From NCBI RefSeq assembly GCF_000499845.2, contig NC_023749.2, positions 43,837,608-43,901,607 on the forward strand: a stretch of 64,000 bases of DNA. Direction: 5' to 3'. The stretch comes from Phaseolus vulgaris (taxonomy: Eukaryota > Streptophyta > Magnoliopsida > Fabales > Fabaceae). Shown here piece after piece: positions 24,211-35,174 of the stretch (the stretch's first letter is position 1; every line of letters starts with the position of its first letter). The position numbers and the translations under genes were made by a program. The notes below the pieces were generated by a model. The model saw only the letters and a list, made by a program, of their open reading frames with translations. It searched no databases and was not told where the DNA came from.

Positions 24211-25574
24211 TCTATACATATATATAAAGGGGATTCTCCTTTTAACTGCTCTTAATTTTTTTTCCTCTTTATCCTTATATTAATATTTAATTTTATTATT
24301 GTATTAGGGTCATTGTGTCATTTCTTATTCCCCTCTTAACTGCTTTTAATTTTTTTCCCATTTTATCCTTATATTAATATTTAATTTTATTATTGTATTA
24401 TGGTTATTGTGCCCTTTCTTATTTTTTCTACAATATTTGGTATACGTAGTGGGGCGGTTTTGAATTGAAAGAGAGGTGGAAAAACGGTTTTGAATTGGAA
24501 GAGATGTGGAGGAACAATTATGAATTGAAAGAGAGGTAGAGTAACGGTTATGAATTGAAAGAGAGGTGGAGGAGTTGTTATGAATTGAAAGAGATAATTT
24601 AGTTTGAAAATTAATTGCATAATGAGAGAGTGTCTGTTGTATGAGAGAGAAATAAATATTAGGAAATGTGAGTAGTGACCAAACGTGAACAATTTGATTA
24701 TTACCGAGAGGTTACCACTTTCTTCAGTAGTTTTCACCGTCACCATTTACATCCACTTTCTTACGAAGGAGTAGTTTTCACCACTTACGTCCACTCCCTT
24801 ATAAGGAGTAGTTGAGCGGTTACCACTTTCTTCCACTTCCTTATAAGGAGTAGTTTTCACCAGTTGCATCCAAAAGAAAAAAAATGTTCATAAATTTTGA
24901 CACATTTTGAACCCTCTTCCTTCACGCTCCATGTTCTTCTCCTACTCTCACCCATCTTAGTCCCTCTTCAATCACCACTGTACAATAACAACCACCATTG
25001 CTTCCTCCTTCTCGCACTTCCCAAAGCGTTCGAAGCAGAGACGTGTCTCATTGTTATAGGATTTGTACATTTTTGTTTCTATTGCTTTCTTAATTTTTTT
25101 TATATTTTTGTATGAATCCTAAGCCCAGCTTTGCGGGCAAAGTTTTTATGTCTACTAATGCTTTGATTTATTAGATATTACATAAGTTGGAAGTTTGATA
25201 ATTTGTATTTAGTTTATTATTTTATTTTTTTCAACTTCTTTGTCATGGAAGATGTGGATTCAATTGATATGGTGATAGATTCTACCACTTCCAACATACA
25301 ACCATTTGCATTAAGTTTTGACATTGTTTGCTGGTCCATTTTTTTTAAACCTTAATTTTAATCTTGATAACCTTACAAAGTTCAAGATATTCAAAAACAA
25401 TAAAATGAAAATATAAAAAATTAACATAAAATCTTAATAAAACTATTATCAATAGTACATTTAAATAATTTACTTATTTTCTCATATAATTTAATATTTA
25501 TTAAAATTATATAAATATATAAATAGTAAAAATGAAAAATACGGATACACATGCACCTGATGTGTTTCCGCTAG
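24211..25574 (+). mobile_element. Non-autonomous Helitron-like element (1364 bp)
   Basis: The left end TCTATACATATATATAAAGG follows an A, and the right end is a hairpin (ACACAT, loop, ATGTGT at 25549-25565) followed nine bases later by terminal CTAG at 25571-25574 and then T. A 5' TC, a subterminal hairpin, a 3' CTRR end and insertion between A and T are Helitron hallmarks. A second copy of the 5' end sits in reverse orientation at 40499. No Rep/helicase gene is present. Contents include a duplicated segment of about 97 bp (24239-24425), a 30-bp minisatellite (24446-24600) and repeated GGAGTAGTTTTCACC phrases (24760-24870). Confidence 0.65.
24446..24600. repeat. 30-bp minisatellite, five units, inside the Helitron-like element
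   Basis: TGAATTG(A/G)AA recurs at 24461, 24491, 24521, 24551 and 24581, an exact 30-bp period. On the minus strand this is an open decapeptide repeat of the form PPLFQFITV. The unit length, a multiple of three, keeps the frame open without implying selection. Confidence 0.85.
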
Positions 25575-26341
25575 TAATAATAATAATAATAACTATTTTT
25601 AGACATTATTTTAAGTACCATTTTTAATATGCTAACTTTTAGCCTCCACTTTGTATCATTTTCCTTGTAGTCTAACAAGTTATTAAATTATTTAATATCA
25701 TTTCTTGCATAAAATCGCGGTTATTTTTTATTGTTTGCTTACGGGACTTATTTTAATCGTTACACTATTTACATTATTAATTATATTAATTAAATATTAT
25801 ATGTTAATATACTTTGAACTATTATATTAATTAATAAATAATAAAATTAGGGCATAGTTTGAAATGTATGATAATTTTTTATTATTGTAAATTTGATTTT
25901 TATCTAAAAATTAAAATTACAAGACTTTGAAATTAATTAAACAAACAAATTATAATTAGTCTAAATTTATTTTATTAATAAAAACATATAAAAATATCAT
26001 ATGCTAGTGTCCATACAGTACATCTTTCTAAGCAGAGAATTTTATCAAAACATTTATAATTTAATAAAGTAGTCAACAACTTTTACTAACTATTTTTTTA
26101 GTTTTTAAAACTTTTGAACTCTCAATTAGTTTTATCAAATAGGACTCTAAAAATGTCATTTGAAGTAATATATAAAAAATGCTACAAACTAGTACAAAAA
26201 TTTATCAAGCGTACAACCCGCTATACTGTAACAGAAATTATCATCAATTACCAATATAGGGATTTCTATTATAAGTGAGAATGAATTATAAAATAATTCA
26301 AATTTATCTATTGATTTATTACACGGATACTGATTTATAGA
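25575..26341. other. AT-rich spacer
   Basis: A GTAATAATAATAATAATAA microsatellite follows the Helitron-like end. The rest is AT-rich with no recognisable gene, repeat boundary or RNA gene. Confidence 0.5.
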
Positions 26342-27554
26342 TGATGACTTATTATGACAAGTGAACTGCGTTGTCAGAAATAATAATTGTTACTAAGGAC
26401 GGATATCGATCTCACAAGGAATAGTGAATTATCGAGTACAATGATCGTTAAATATAAAACAAACAAAATAATTAACAAGTGTGTTGAAGTCATTGTGTTG
26501 GTAATGATCAATAAGAAAACATATAAAAATTAGTTGCTTCAAGTTGGAAAAATAGGGATTATGTTTCATCTCTCTCACACTCATGTATTTTGATTAGCAT
26601 GTTAATATTAAGTTCTTTGATTGAAATTGATGCACGTATAAAAGTCATTTATATTGATTCCTAACATATAAAATCCTTAAGAATGTTCCCTAACTATCGA
26701 TCCCTCGCATAATTATAAGAACACAAGAACAACTTAGAATCAAGGTCAGACGTAAATGGCAATTAACATTTGAAGTCTATTCCTAACACTCAAATATGTT
26801 AAGTATTATTGTTTAGGTCAGAATCCTAAAATCACTTTCAAGTCAGATTTAAAATTCTCAATTTGTCACAACAATTTAGAAGTAAAACAACAATCTCAAT
26901 AATTAATCAAGAACTGAATATAATAATATATAAATATCACCTTCCAAACATAAAAGTTTAAGCATATTACTCCTAATCCCCAAAGGGTAGAATTAGTCAC
27001 GCATACTTCTAGCACCTTCCATTCTCCCAATTGGGTTACAATTCACTCTATGGTGTTTTCCTCTCAATCTGGTACACTAAGGTTGAGCCTTTAGCCCTCT
27101 ATTTAACATAATTTTCTAGGGTTAGGTCGCTTCATGTGTCGCGATGATGGGCTAAGTGATAAAACATAAAAAAGCCCAATTTGTCTGACGCATTCTCGTC
27201 GCTTGAGCGAGAAAGGCGTCGAGTTCTGAAAGTAGTCCTAGAGCATTCTCACTCAAGCGAGATACTCCTGTTGCGAAATTGGTTTTTTCAGCGCTTTTTT
27301 CTATTATGGGACCTTCTAGCTTTTTTTTTTTAGCTCAAATCATTCTCCTTTACTCCAAATCTTCAATTCTCCATAGAAGCCTGTAATTAACACCAAATTT
27401 GGGAATAAAATGCTCTTATTCAAGTAAAGATCATAAAAAATGTAAAAAGGTATAAATTCATAAATTAGGGATTATTTTATATGTAAATTAACAATAAATC
27501 CTCATAAGTGCCTATATTTTAATATGAAATATTACTGAAATTAGGCACTTGTCA
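26342..27554 (-). repeat. 3' LTR of the Athila-type element (about 1213 bp)
   Basis: On the minus strand it starts TGACAAGTGCC at 27554, directly after the polypurine tract AAGTTGGGGAGAG. The other end is placed at TGATGACTTA (26342) by alignment with the complete solo LTR at 6868-8026. It includes the phrase GCTTGAGCGAGAAAGGCG-like near 27200, related to CAAGCGAGATATTGCTTGC near 7652. Confidence 0.75.
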
Positions 27555-29249
27555 CTCTCCCCAACTTAGAATCTTGTTTGTCCTCCTCAAGCAAAGTAAA
27601 TGAATATATTTGAATTTAAATATCAAACAACTTAATTCACTAAACAACATATCAAATTAGAAACTTATGATGCTTCCAAATTTAAATATAGAAAAATATA
27701 GATACAATCAACTTCTAGGATCAAATCAAAACAAATAAATGACAATTCATCAAGGAATATCTTCTCATATGCTCACAGGAAAGTATTTCTCTCTATTTTC
27801 GCTGAATCATAACAAATCACAGTTGCTTTTCATTTCATCTTCAAATCACAAATATATTATAAACATGAATCTTGAGGTCTTTTCCAGGGTTGTAATGAGG
27901 TTGGGCTTCCAAAAAATATTGGTTTTTCTTAGATAACAAAATGCACATCTTAAAGAAGAAAAACATGCCTACAATTCAATTATAGAGAACATTAATGTTA
28001 TCTAATCACCACTTTCTTTCGAGATCACACTTTTTCTCATTTTTCTTTCTACTGTTTTTTGATTTTCAACACATTTTTTTTCATCAATAGGAATAGATTT
28101 TTCCTATTTTCAACTTTTTGACTTTCAACAATCAGAACCAACCATTCCATTTTCTATATGTATTGCATCTATGTTCTCCTTCCTTAAACATGCTAAAGGG
28201 TAGAAAAATATATCATCAAAGGTTAGGATGCAATAATAACAAAAACTTTTGGCCCAAAGGGGATATAAAAAAAATGAAATTATAATAAGATAAAGGTTGA
28301 CGATTTGGCTCTGGGTTCCTAATTAACACAAACAAATCCCTCAATCATCTTCATGCTCTTTTATGATATGTAACAAAAATAAAAATTAAGCAACCACAAC
28401 TCTCAATAAATCAGTAAAACTCTCAAAACTGTTTAAGGATCACACACTCACTTGGTTTAATTGGCCTCATTCCTTTTTGTTTTGTCATTCTCTGTCCTAA
28501 TCAATCATATTGTTAAATTTCCATGTATCACCATTTCAACTATATTTGAATATGATTCAATCATATTTTCTTTTCTAACATGTGTCTAATTCATCTCAAT
28601 ATCTAATATTTAAACACAAATTCCTTTTTTTTTCACAATTCAAAATTAATATTCTAGTTCTTTTTTATTTGAGAGAAAATAAAACTAGAAAACAAATAAA
28701 TTAAAACTGAAATTTATTCAAGAAAAATAATTCAAGACATGAAACTAACAAAACAACAAATTTATTCAAACTACCAAATAAGCAAATAAACAAACTAAGC
28801 AAATAAACAAAATAATTGAATAAAAAAAAACTAAATAGAAAAATAAAACAAAATTCAAATAAATGAATAGAAAAGAGAATTAAAAAGATAAAACCATATT
28901 TTTGTTCAATCCTCTCTTCCTAAGAAGTCATCCAGCTCTTTGTTAAAATCTTCATAGTCTTTCTCTGTTTGTTGTATCTGCCTCTCTGAATAATAGAACC
29001 AGTCTCCAGACCAAAATACATAACCTGCAACTCATTAGGAGACATATAGGGAAGGTGTTACCTTTTGAAAAAAAAATAATTATTTTTTTAAAATTACTTT
29101 TTTTGCAAAAAAAAATTCTAGCATGAGTGAGAAATTTCGACGCCAAACTCGCCTGATCGAAATTCCCTGCACGAAAACTCTATTTTTCAACGTTAAACTT
29201 GCTCAAGCGAGAGTTGACTCGCCTGGACGAGAATCCCTGCAAGAAAACA
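27555..29249 (-). other. Non-coding 3' internal region of the Athila-type element
   Basis: Starts (minus strand end) with a polypurine tract at 27555-27568. The rest is AT-rich, with a repeated CGCCTGATCGA / CTCAAGCGAGAGTTGACTCG phrase at 29140-29240 resembling phrases in the LTR. No envelope-like or polymerase domain was recognised. Confidence 0.55.
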
Positions 29250-29775
29250 TTATTTTTGAAAGGTGAAATCAAAACAAAAATAACAAAACAACATAAAACT
29301 AAAATGTGGATTGAGTTGCCTCCTAGTAAGCAGATGCCTGTTTATTTCAAGGTGAAAAACTCCCTTTGTTGCATCCTTCTGTACGCATTCTTCCGCCTTA
29401 AAATTTTTAAGACCATAAAAAAGATGAAAAGTTACCTCCTCATTTTGAGCTTTAAGTTGAAGTTCTCCTTTGACAACATCAACTATAATTCTAGCAGTCT
29501 TCATAAAGGGTCTTTCAAGTATCAAGGGAACCTCCTCATCTTCTTTCATGTCCATCATAACAAAATTTATAGGGAATGTGAATTTATCCACCTTGACGAC
29601 AAGTACATCTTTAACCACACCATATGGATACTTGGTTACTTGATCAGCTAACTTTAAAGTCGTTTTGGTGGGTTTAATCTCCAAATCACCTTTTTCTTCA
29701 GCATTGCCAAAGAAATTATATTTACGCTTGCCCCCAAATTCAGTAAAGCATTATCCACAAATAAAACACCTATAG
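29250..29775 (-). pseudogene. Athila-type retropepsin remnant
   Basis: A typical Athila protease stretch is readable: LKLADQVTKYPYGVVKDVLV, then KVDKFTFPINFVMMD and EDEEVPLILERPF. Upstream, at about 29720-29775, the segment that normally carries the catalytic Asp in a DLGAS-type motif reads NLGAS (codon 29747-29749), so the catalytic residue appears lost. A stop and frame interruptions separate it from gag. Retropepsins cut the Gag-Pol polyprotein; this copy should be inactive. Confidence 0.75.
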
Positions 29776-30513
29776 ACACGGGAAGGTTAAAAGTCCCTAG
29801 GTCCTTGGAATTTTAAGGCAAGTCTTTTTGAATAATGACACTGTATCTATTCTTCAGCTTTATATTTCTCTCTTCAATATAGCTCATGTTCTTTCAAAAT
29901 CTCCATAGTGTTGAATCTTGCTTCAAATTTCCCGCAAAATAATTTTTAGGGAGCAAATTGTCAAAAAAAAATTTATACTTCTCTTTTTTAGAAAGAGAAT
30001 GAGGATATGATAAATATTTTTCACGAACACTTCTCTTCTTATTTTCACTTTTTTTTCTTTATTTTTTCCTCCTCACTTCTTTTGTTTTCTCTTTCTTTCT
30101 CATCTTTCTTCCCCTCCGTCTCATCTTTTTCTTCCTTTCCAGTCACTACATTATTGCAATGTTCTTTTGGGTTAGTGATGATGTTGGCTGAGAATTTGTC
30201 ACTTAGTCCCTTTGAAATTTGTGCAATTTGTTTGGCCATTTGTCCCAAGTTGAATCTCTATACTCCTAATCGTGGCCATGCTCTTTTCCTGTGCGCTCAC
30301 AATCTTTGCTAGGACGTCTTCAACTTTACTCATTCTTTCAAGAACGGATGGATCCTCAGCTTCAGGTGAATAGTTCTGATAAAAACAGTGGCCATTAGGA
30401 TGATCACCTCCACAAAAATCACACTTGATTGGTTGACTCTAGCTTTGAGATAAATGGACAACATATAATTGTTAGGGCAATTTAGCCATTTGTGCGGTTA
30501 GTTGCTCAATCTA

Positions 30514-31190
30514 CTATGTCAGAATTTTATTTTTAGCCAAGAGTGCATCTTCTAACAACCCTTTATTCTGAAGACCTTGTCCACCATGTTGAGCTTGATA
30601 ATCAGTTGATGCCAATGCATCAATAATCCTTGTCGCTTGTCCTACATCAAGAGCAATCATTGTGTTGCCAGCTGCAGCATCTAAGAGCATCTTTGTGTCA
30701 AATCTGAGACCAGTGAGAAATATGCTCAGTTGAGTAATATCTTCAAACCTATGATTTGGGCATTTTCTAAGCATCATTTTAAATATTTCCCATGTCTCAC
30801 GGAAGACTTCATTTGCTCCTTGTCTGAAGATAGAAATTTCAGACTTTGCTTTGATGTAGCGAGAAATTGGAAAAAATCTTTGCAAATTTTTTTCCTCTAC
30901 ATCCCCCAGCTAGTGAGGCTCTGATTTGGAAGTGATTTGAGTCATCCCTTAGCCTTTCCTGCCAATGAAAAAGAAAACAAGCGCATATAGACATTTTCAA
31001 GATCACCTGATTGAAAGCCCATTGTTCCCACCAATTCATAAAATATAGACAAATGTGAATATGGGTCCTCATTATCCATTGCTGTGAATTGATAGGCACC
31101 GATGAGAGTGAGAAAATCGATATTTATTTCCAAGGCCTTGGCGGTAGCAGATATTACAATACTAGAAAAATGCATTGGCCCTTGATACAT
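30514..31190 (-). pseudogene. Athila-type gag remnant
   Basis: Visible in pieces: AMDNEDPYSHLSIFYELVGTMG and RLFSFSLAGKAKG (about 30955-31120), then FRETWEIFKMMLRKCPNH, LTGLRFDTKMLLDAAAGNTM and later ALLAKN (30514-30840). This is the core of a plant Athila gag, with the frame shifted near 30850-30950. The 5' part of gag is missing at 31190. Downstream, 29800-30500 is a low-complexity linker with a Lys/Glu-rich stretch. Confidence 0.75.
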
Positions 31191-31192
31191 GA

Positions 31193-32214
31193 CATAAGAT
31201 TGGATAGAAATGAAGTTTTATGAACAATCACAAAAGAAGCAATCAAGGAAGCCGAACTATCAAAGAAATATTGCAGAAAATCAATTGGTTGAAACTTTGT
31301 TTTAACCGATTGTTTATAGCAGCAACAATACAAATTCAAATCAAACAGTTTATAATAAGTGTGTGAGATAGAGAGATTACACAATCAATTTATATTGGTT
31401 CACTCAACCCTGAGCTACATCTAGTCCCTAGAATAACCACTAAGTTTTCCACTAGCAATCAATCACAAATTACAAAATACAACACCACAAAGAGGTGATC
31501 TTGATACCACAAGAACACTCACCCTCCTTGCCTTTCACATAACCTTAGTCAGAACACCCTCTGACCGTACAGGTTTACCCACCTTTTACAAGTATAGAAA
31601 AGAACTATTACAAGAATCAGAAAGGAACATATTACACCTGGTAATTTAGGAATCACAGAGCTCCTAAGATCAGATCTTGAACCAATGCACAACTACTTAG
31701 CAATCTTGCAAAACTTTTGTATCAAATATCTTCTAAAAAAAATTCAATCTCACTTTCTATGTCTCTTTGAATACAAAGAGAAACCATATTTATAGCTCTT
31801 AAAACTAGTCGTTCTAGGTAGTTAATCACGAGCCAAATCAATTTTAATTCAACTAAAAACAAATTTAACAGGTTTTTGAAAAGCTATTAGGAAATGTGAC
31901 AATCAACCGGTTGAAATGTCGTTTTAACCGGTTGAATTGGTTATAACAGTTAGTCAACCAAGTCAAAAACAGTTTTGAAAACCTTCAAATAATCTAAGTG
32001 TAAAACAACCGATTATATCGTGATTTCAACCAGTTGTTTTTCTCTTTCCTTAGAATTTTTTTTCTCTTTTAAAACAGATTGATCTAGCTTGTGCATAGGA
32101 CTAAGAATGATCTTTACAAGAATTCTAAATACCCTAGAACTAATCCCCAACCAAAATAGCAAAGCATCAACTCTTCAACACAGATTTGGATCATCAAAGC
32201 TTCCATTTTCTACA
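31193..32214 (-). repeat. Copia-type LTR fragment, minus orientation
   Basis: On the minus strand it starts TGTAGAAAATGGAAGC at 32214 and carries GGGACTAGATGTAGCTCAGG, then GTGAACCAATATAAAT and repeated AACCGGTTGA-type phrases. The same phrases in the same order occur on the plus strand at 32784-33745. The terminal block ending TCTAACA found in the plus copy is absent, and at about 31192 the fragment meets the Athila-type gag, with a TGTATCAAGGGCC primer-site-like run at the junction. Confidence 0.6.
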
Positions 32215-32522
32215 ATTATTATTATTATAATATTTTTTTTAATATAATTGTTATAAGTTATATGTTTTTAATTGGACCTGGTAGCAGATTGTTAATAATA
32301 ATATTTATGCTATTTACCTATGGATTGGTGAAAAACAGTTTAAAATATTTAATGAAGTATAAATTGGGTATAGAGTTATGTATTTACTAGTGGAGAAATT
32401 AGTGTTTATATAATAAATATAAAATAAAGTAGAAAGAGGGAGCAGAAAGTTGATATAAAATAAGAAATAAATTTAGTACAAACACTAATAATATTAGTTA
32501 TATCAAGTCTAAACTTGAACTA
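32215..32522. other. AT-rich spacer
   Basis: Includes an ATT microsatellite at about 32214-32230; nothing else was recognised. Confidence 0.5.
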
Positions 32523-32767
32523 TGTTCTCGCCAGTTGACCTTAGGTTGACTGGATGGACAAGCTCTGCTTCTAGTTTTTCTCCTCTTGGCGCATTGGAAC
32601 AACGCTCCATTGAGGCAGATGGGGCTGTACCTGTTGGTCACACTCTGACGATCAAGTCAGTGAGAACATACAAAATAATAATCAATTTCAGTCACTAGTT
32701 CTCAGAAATAACATACCTTTATCGGAGGTCTCAAGCCCCTTTTATAGTTATACCTCTAACAGCTTTC
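32523..32767 (-). repeat. Tat-lineage LTR relic
   Basis: Resembles the 5' LTR of element 1 from its end inward: TGTTCTCGCC(A/G)GTTGAC, TACCTGTTG(G/A)T, ACTC(T/C)GACGATCAAGT, then ATACCTTT and a reversed TATA region (CCTTTTATA). Only about 245 bp survives, cut at the right by the copia-type LTR. Confidence 0.65.
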
Positions 32768-32783
32768 ACTCACGAGAATATAA

Positions 32784-34603
32784 TGTTGAAGATAAGCTTT
32801 GATGTCTCCAAATCCATGAAGATTGGTTGAAGGCCTTGCTGCTGCTTGTGTGTGTGGGTTTTGGGTAGTTTGAATTTGTAAATCCACTCTTAGTTAGGAT
32901 CCAAAGTTGGTTTAAATCAAATCCTTTTGAAAAAGAGTGTTTTACAAAGAAGTGGAAAACAACCAATTGTTTTATTGTTTCAACCGGTTGATTTACACTT
33001 AGTGTTTTTGAAACAGGTTTTGACAAAGCTTGAAATTGGTTGACCTTGTTGTCAAACAAATTCAATCGGTTGTTTCGACACTTCAACCGATTGTTTTTTA
33101 AAAATCCTTAACAAAATTTGTTAAGTTTGGTATATCTGTTTTAATTGATTCAAAACTGATTTGGCTCATGCTTTAAATGTTTTTAACAACTTTTTGGAGT
33201 TTATATAATCTGTTTTATGCTCCTGGTAGTTAAATATCATATTAAAACCTTTCAAATTAGTTTTCTCCAAGATTTGACTTAAGTTTTGAATTTTGCTATG
33301 ATTCGAATAGGACTGTTTTGTATCTTTAGAATTCAAATTTGTATCTGGTGTGATAAATTATTATTCTCTCTTGAATACTGTAATTATGAAAACGTGTTGT
33401 GTGCAGATCCAGAGGGTGTTCTGTGATCTGTAGTGTGGTGTTTGCCAAAGGAGGTGTGTGTTATTGAAGGGTTCAAGATCACCACTTTGGTGCATGGTTT
33501 GTAATCAAGTTTGTTGATTGCTTAGTGGAATACCCAGTGGTTTCTGGGGACTAGATGTAGCTCAGGGTATAAGAGTGAACCAATATAAATTTGCTGTGTG
33601 ATTCTTTCTATCCTTACTCTCATTTAAATCTGTTTTGAATTGTTTTTATTGACTGCTGATAAAAACAACCGGTTGAATCGCATAAAAAAATCGGTTGAAT
33701 TTATGGAAACATATTAAAATAAATTTGTTTCTTGGCTAACTTGATTCCTGATATGAGTTGGATTGACACAAGACAAGAAACAACACATTAAGGAGGCTTA
33801 AGGACAATTCAATGGAGGAAAATGCCATCTAAATGAAGAGCCATACTCATAAGAATCATGAGTGACATGTCCTTATACACAAATATAAGGCAGAATTGGA
33901 CAAGAACAACACAAGAACACAATTAAAGCATAAAATTAGCTTAAACCGAACAAAATTGAACAAGGAATAAGTTCTACCGAATGAAATCATCAATGGAACA
34001 AATTGAACCGATTAGAATAGAAGAACAAAGCATAGGAATAAAGCTACCGATTGAAAATTGCTAAAACATGGAAAATGGAGATGAAAGGAAGAACTTAATT
34101 GGATGAAGATTTGAATGAAATGGAGTTGGAGAGGAACACTCCACTTGGTGGTGAAAGCTCCAAGATGAGTGTGTGATTGCCACCACTTCTAGCCCTCCAA
34201 AAGCACACAAGATAAGACTAGGAAGGAGATCAAATCTCACAAAGGTCTCTCAATTTGAGTAGAGTTTCTTTACTTAAAATTCAACTTTCAACTTGTGTTT
34301 ACGATGACCAAGCACCTCTATTTATAGCTTTAGAGGGATGAAATGAAAATGAAACAAATTCAGATTTTCCCTCCTAATTCAAATCAAGTTTGGCGCCTAA
34401 ACTAGAGTCATGAGGAAGGTGTGACATATTTTCTATTTTGGCACCTCCTAAAGTACTCCTACACCATCTCCTTAAGTCACATGGACAATGTGACTTTATT
34501 TTGTACATTCACACTCTTTATTTAATATCCACACCTTCAAAGTTTGCGAAAATGTTTTAAAAACAAATTACCGCCCTGTTGTTTAAGGCCTACAATTCTA
34601 ACA
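32784..34603 (+). mobile_element. Solo copia-type LTR with TSD TATAA, containing a nested LTR
   Basis: Starts TGTTGAAGATAAGC and ends TTCTAACA, flanked by TATAA at 32779-32783 and 34604-34608. The body contains GGGACTAGATGTAGCTCAGG, GTGAACCAATATAAAT and AACCGGTTGA phrases. It is interrupted at about 33749-34545 by a minus-strand LTR of the gag-only family. Its last block (AACAAATTACCGCCCTG...TTCTAACA) matches the block at 45685-45725, supporting the right edge. Confidence 0.75.
33749..34545 (-). repeat. LTR fragment of the gag-only family nested in the copia-type LTR
   Basis: The plus strand starts TGATATGAGTTGGATTG, as does the solo LTR at 11253. It keeps a TATTTATAG core promoter near 34318 and the GTCACATGGACAATGTGAC inverted repeat at about 34475-34493. 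The terminal part (the GCCCAAG-rich block and TTCTCATCA end) is missing, so no target duplication is visible. Confidence 0.7.
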
Positions 34604-35174
34604 TATAATCTCTACTGAAAGCATAAAATAACAACAGAAAACCACTTGATCACATGCACCTTTCATGTTTGGGTGATAACAACAGGACAATATTTTGTCT
34701 ACGAGCACCTTTACTCACGGTGCTAACAACAGAAAAGAATCTCGTGTACATTTATTATTGGGTGCTCTCTACTTATTTAACAACTTCATGCATATATTTA
34801 ACTAACAACTATGCACATATATTCAACATATATATTTAAATAACAGTTTTATATTAATATATTATCAAACTTATTATTTTCTCTATTTTATTTATTTTTC
34901 ACTGGACTTACCAACGAAATTGGGTTGAGCCCATGACCCACTTTTAGACCCAAAGTCGAGCCAACCACACTCAACTCCTATCCAATACAAACTATAAATT
35001 AAAAAAAAAAGCATTTCAGTAAATCTAATTAACATTAACTTGAATTTTAAATTAAATATATTTTATTATTAAAATTGTTTATAATATCTTTGATCAAAGC
35101 TTTAAAATTTAAATATATTTTATAATTAAAGATCAATTAGGTCAATGCTAATTTCACCTGAACGAAAAATTATA
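34604..35174. other. AT-rich spacer
   Basis: No gene or transposon was recognised. A short less AT-rich part at 34900-34985 (GGGTTGAGCCCATGACCCAC) resembles no feature I can name. 35166-35174 is the left target duplication of the Mutator-like element. Confidence 0.5.

Larger units (their letters stand above)
26342..31190 (-). mobile_element. Decayed Athila-type gypsy element with gag and protease only
   Basis: Minus-strand order is gag (about 31190-30514), linker, protease (about 29775-29250), non-coding internal DNA, polypurine tract (27555-27568) and 3' LTR (26342-27554). No reverse transcriptase, RNase H or integrase was found. A matching 5' LTR is absent: at about 31190 gag abuts a copia-type LTR fragment. 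The element is a deletion derivative. The 3' LTR family also gave the solo LTR at 6868-8026. Confidence 0.7.

Noticed and set aside
24390..24746. 118-codon minus-strand frame with LFQFIT repeats as a repeat protein gene
   Set aside because: The open frame is a by-product of a 30-bp tandem repeat inside a Helitron-like element; no start context or promoter.
25123..25158. GCCC...GGGC hairpin followed by CTAA as the Helitron 3' end
   Set aside because: The distance from hairpin to CTAA is about 20 bases. The hairpin at 25549-25565 with CTAG nine bases later, followed by T, is the better terminus.
29199..29651. Plus-strand 150-codon frame at 29.2-29.7 kb
   Set aside because: It is the complement of the Athila-type protease, which has clear conserved motifs on the minus strand.
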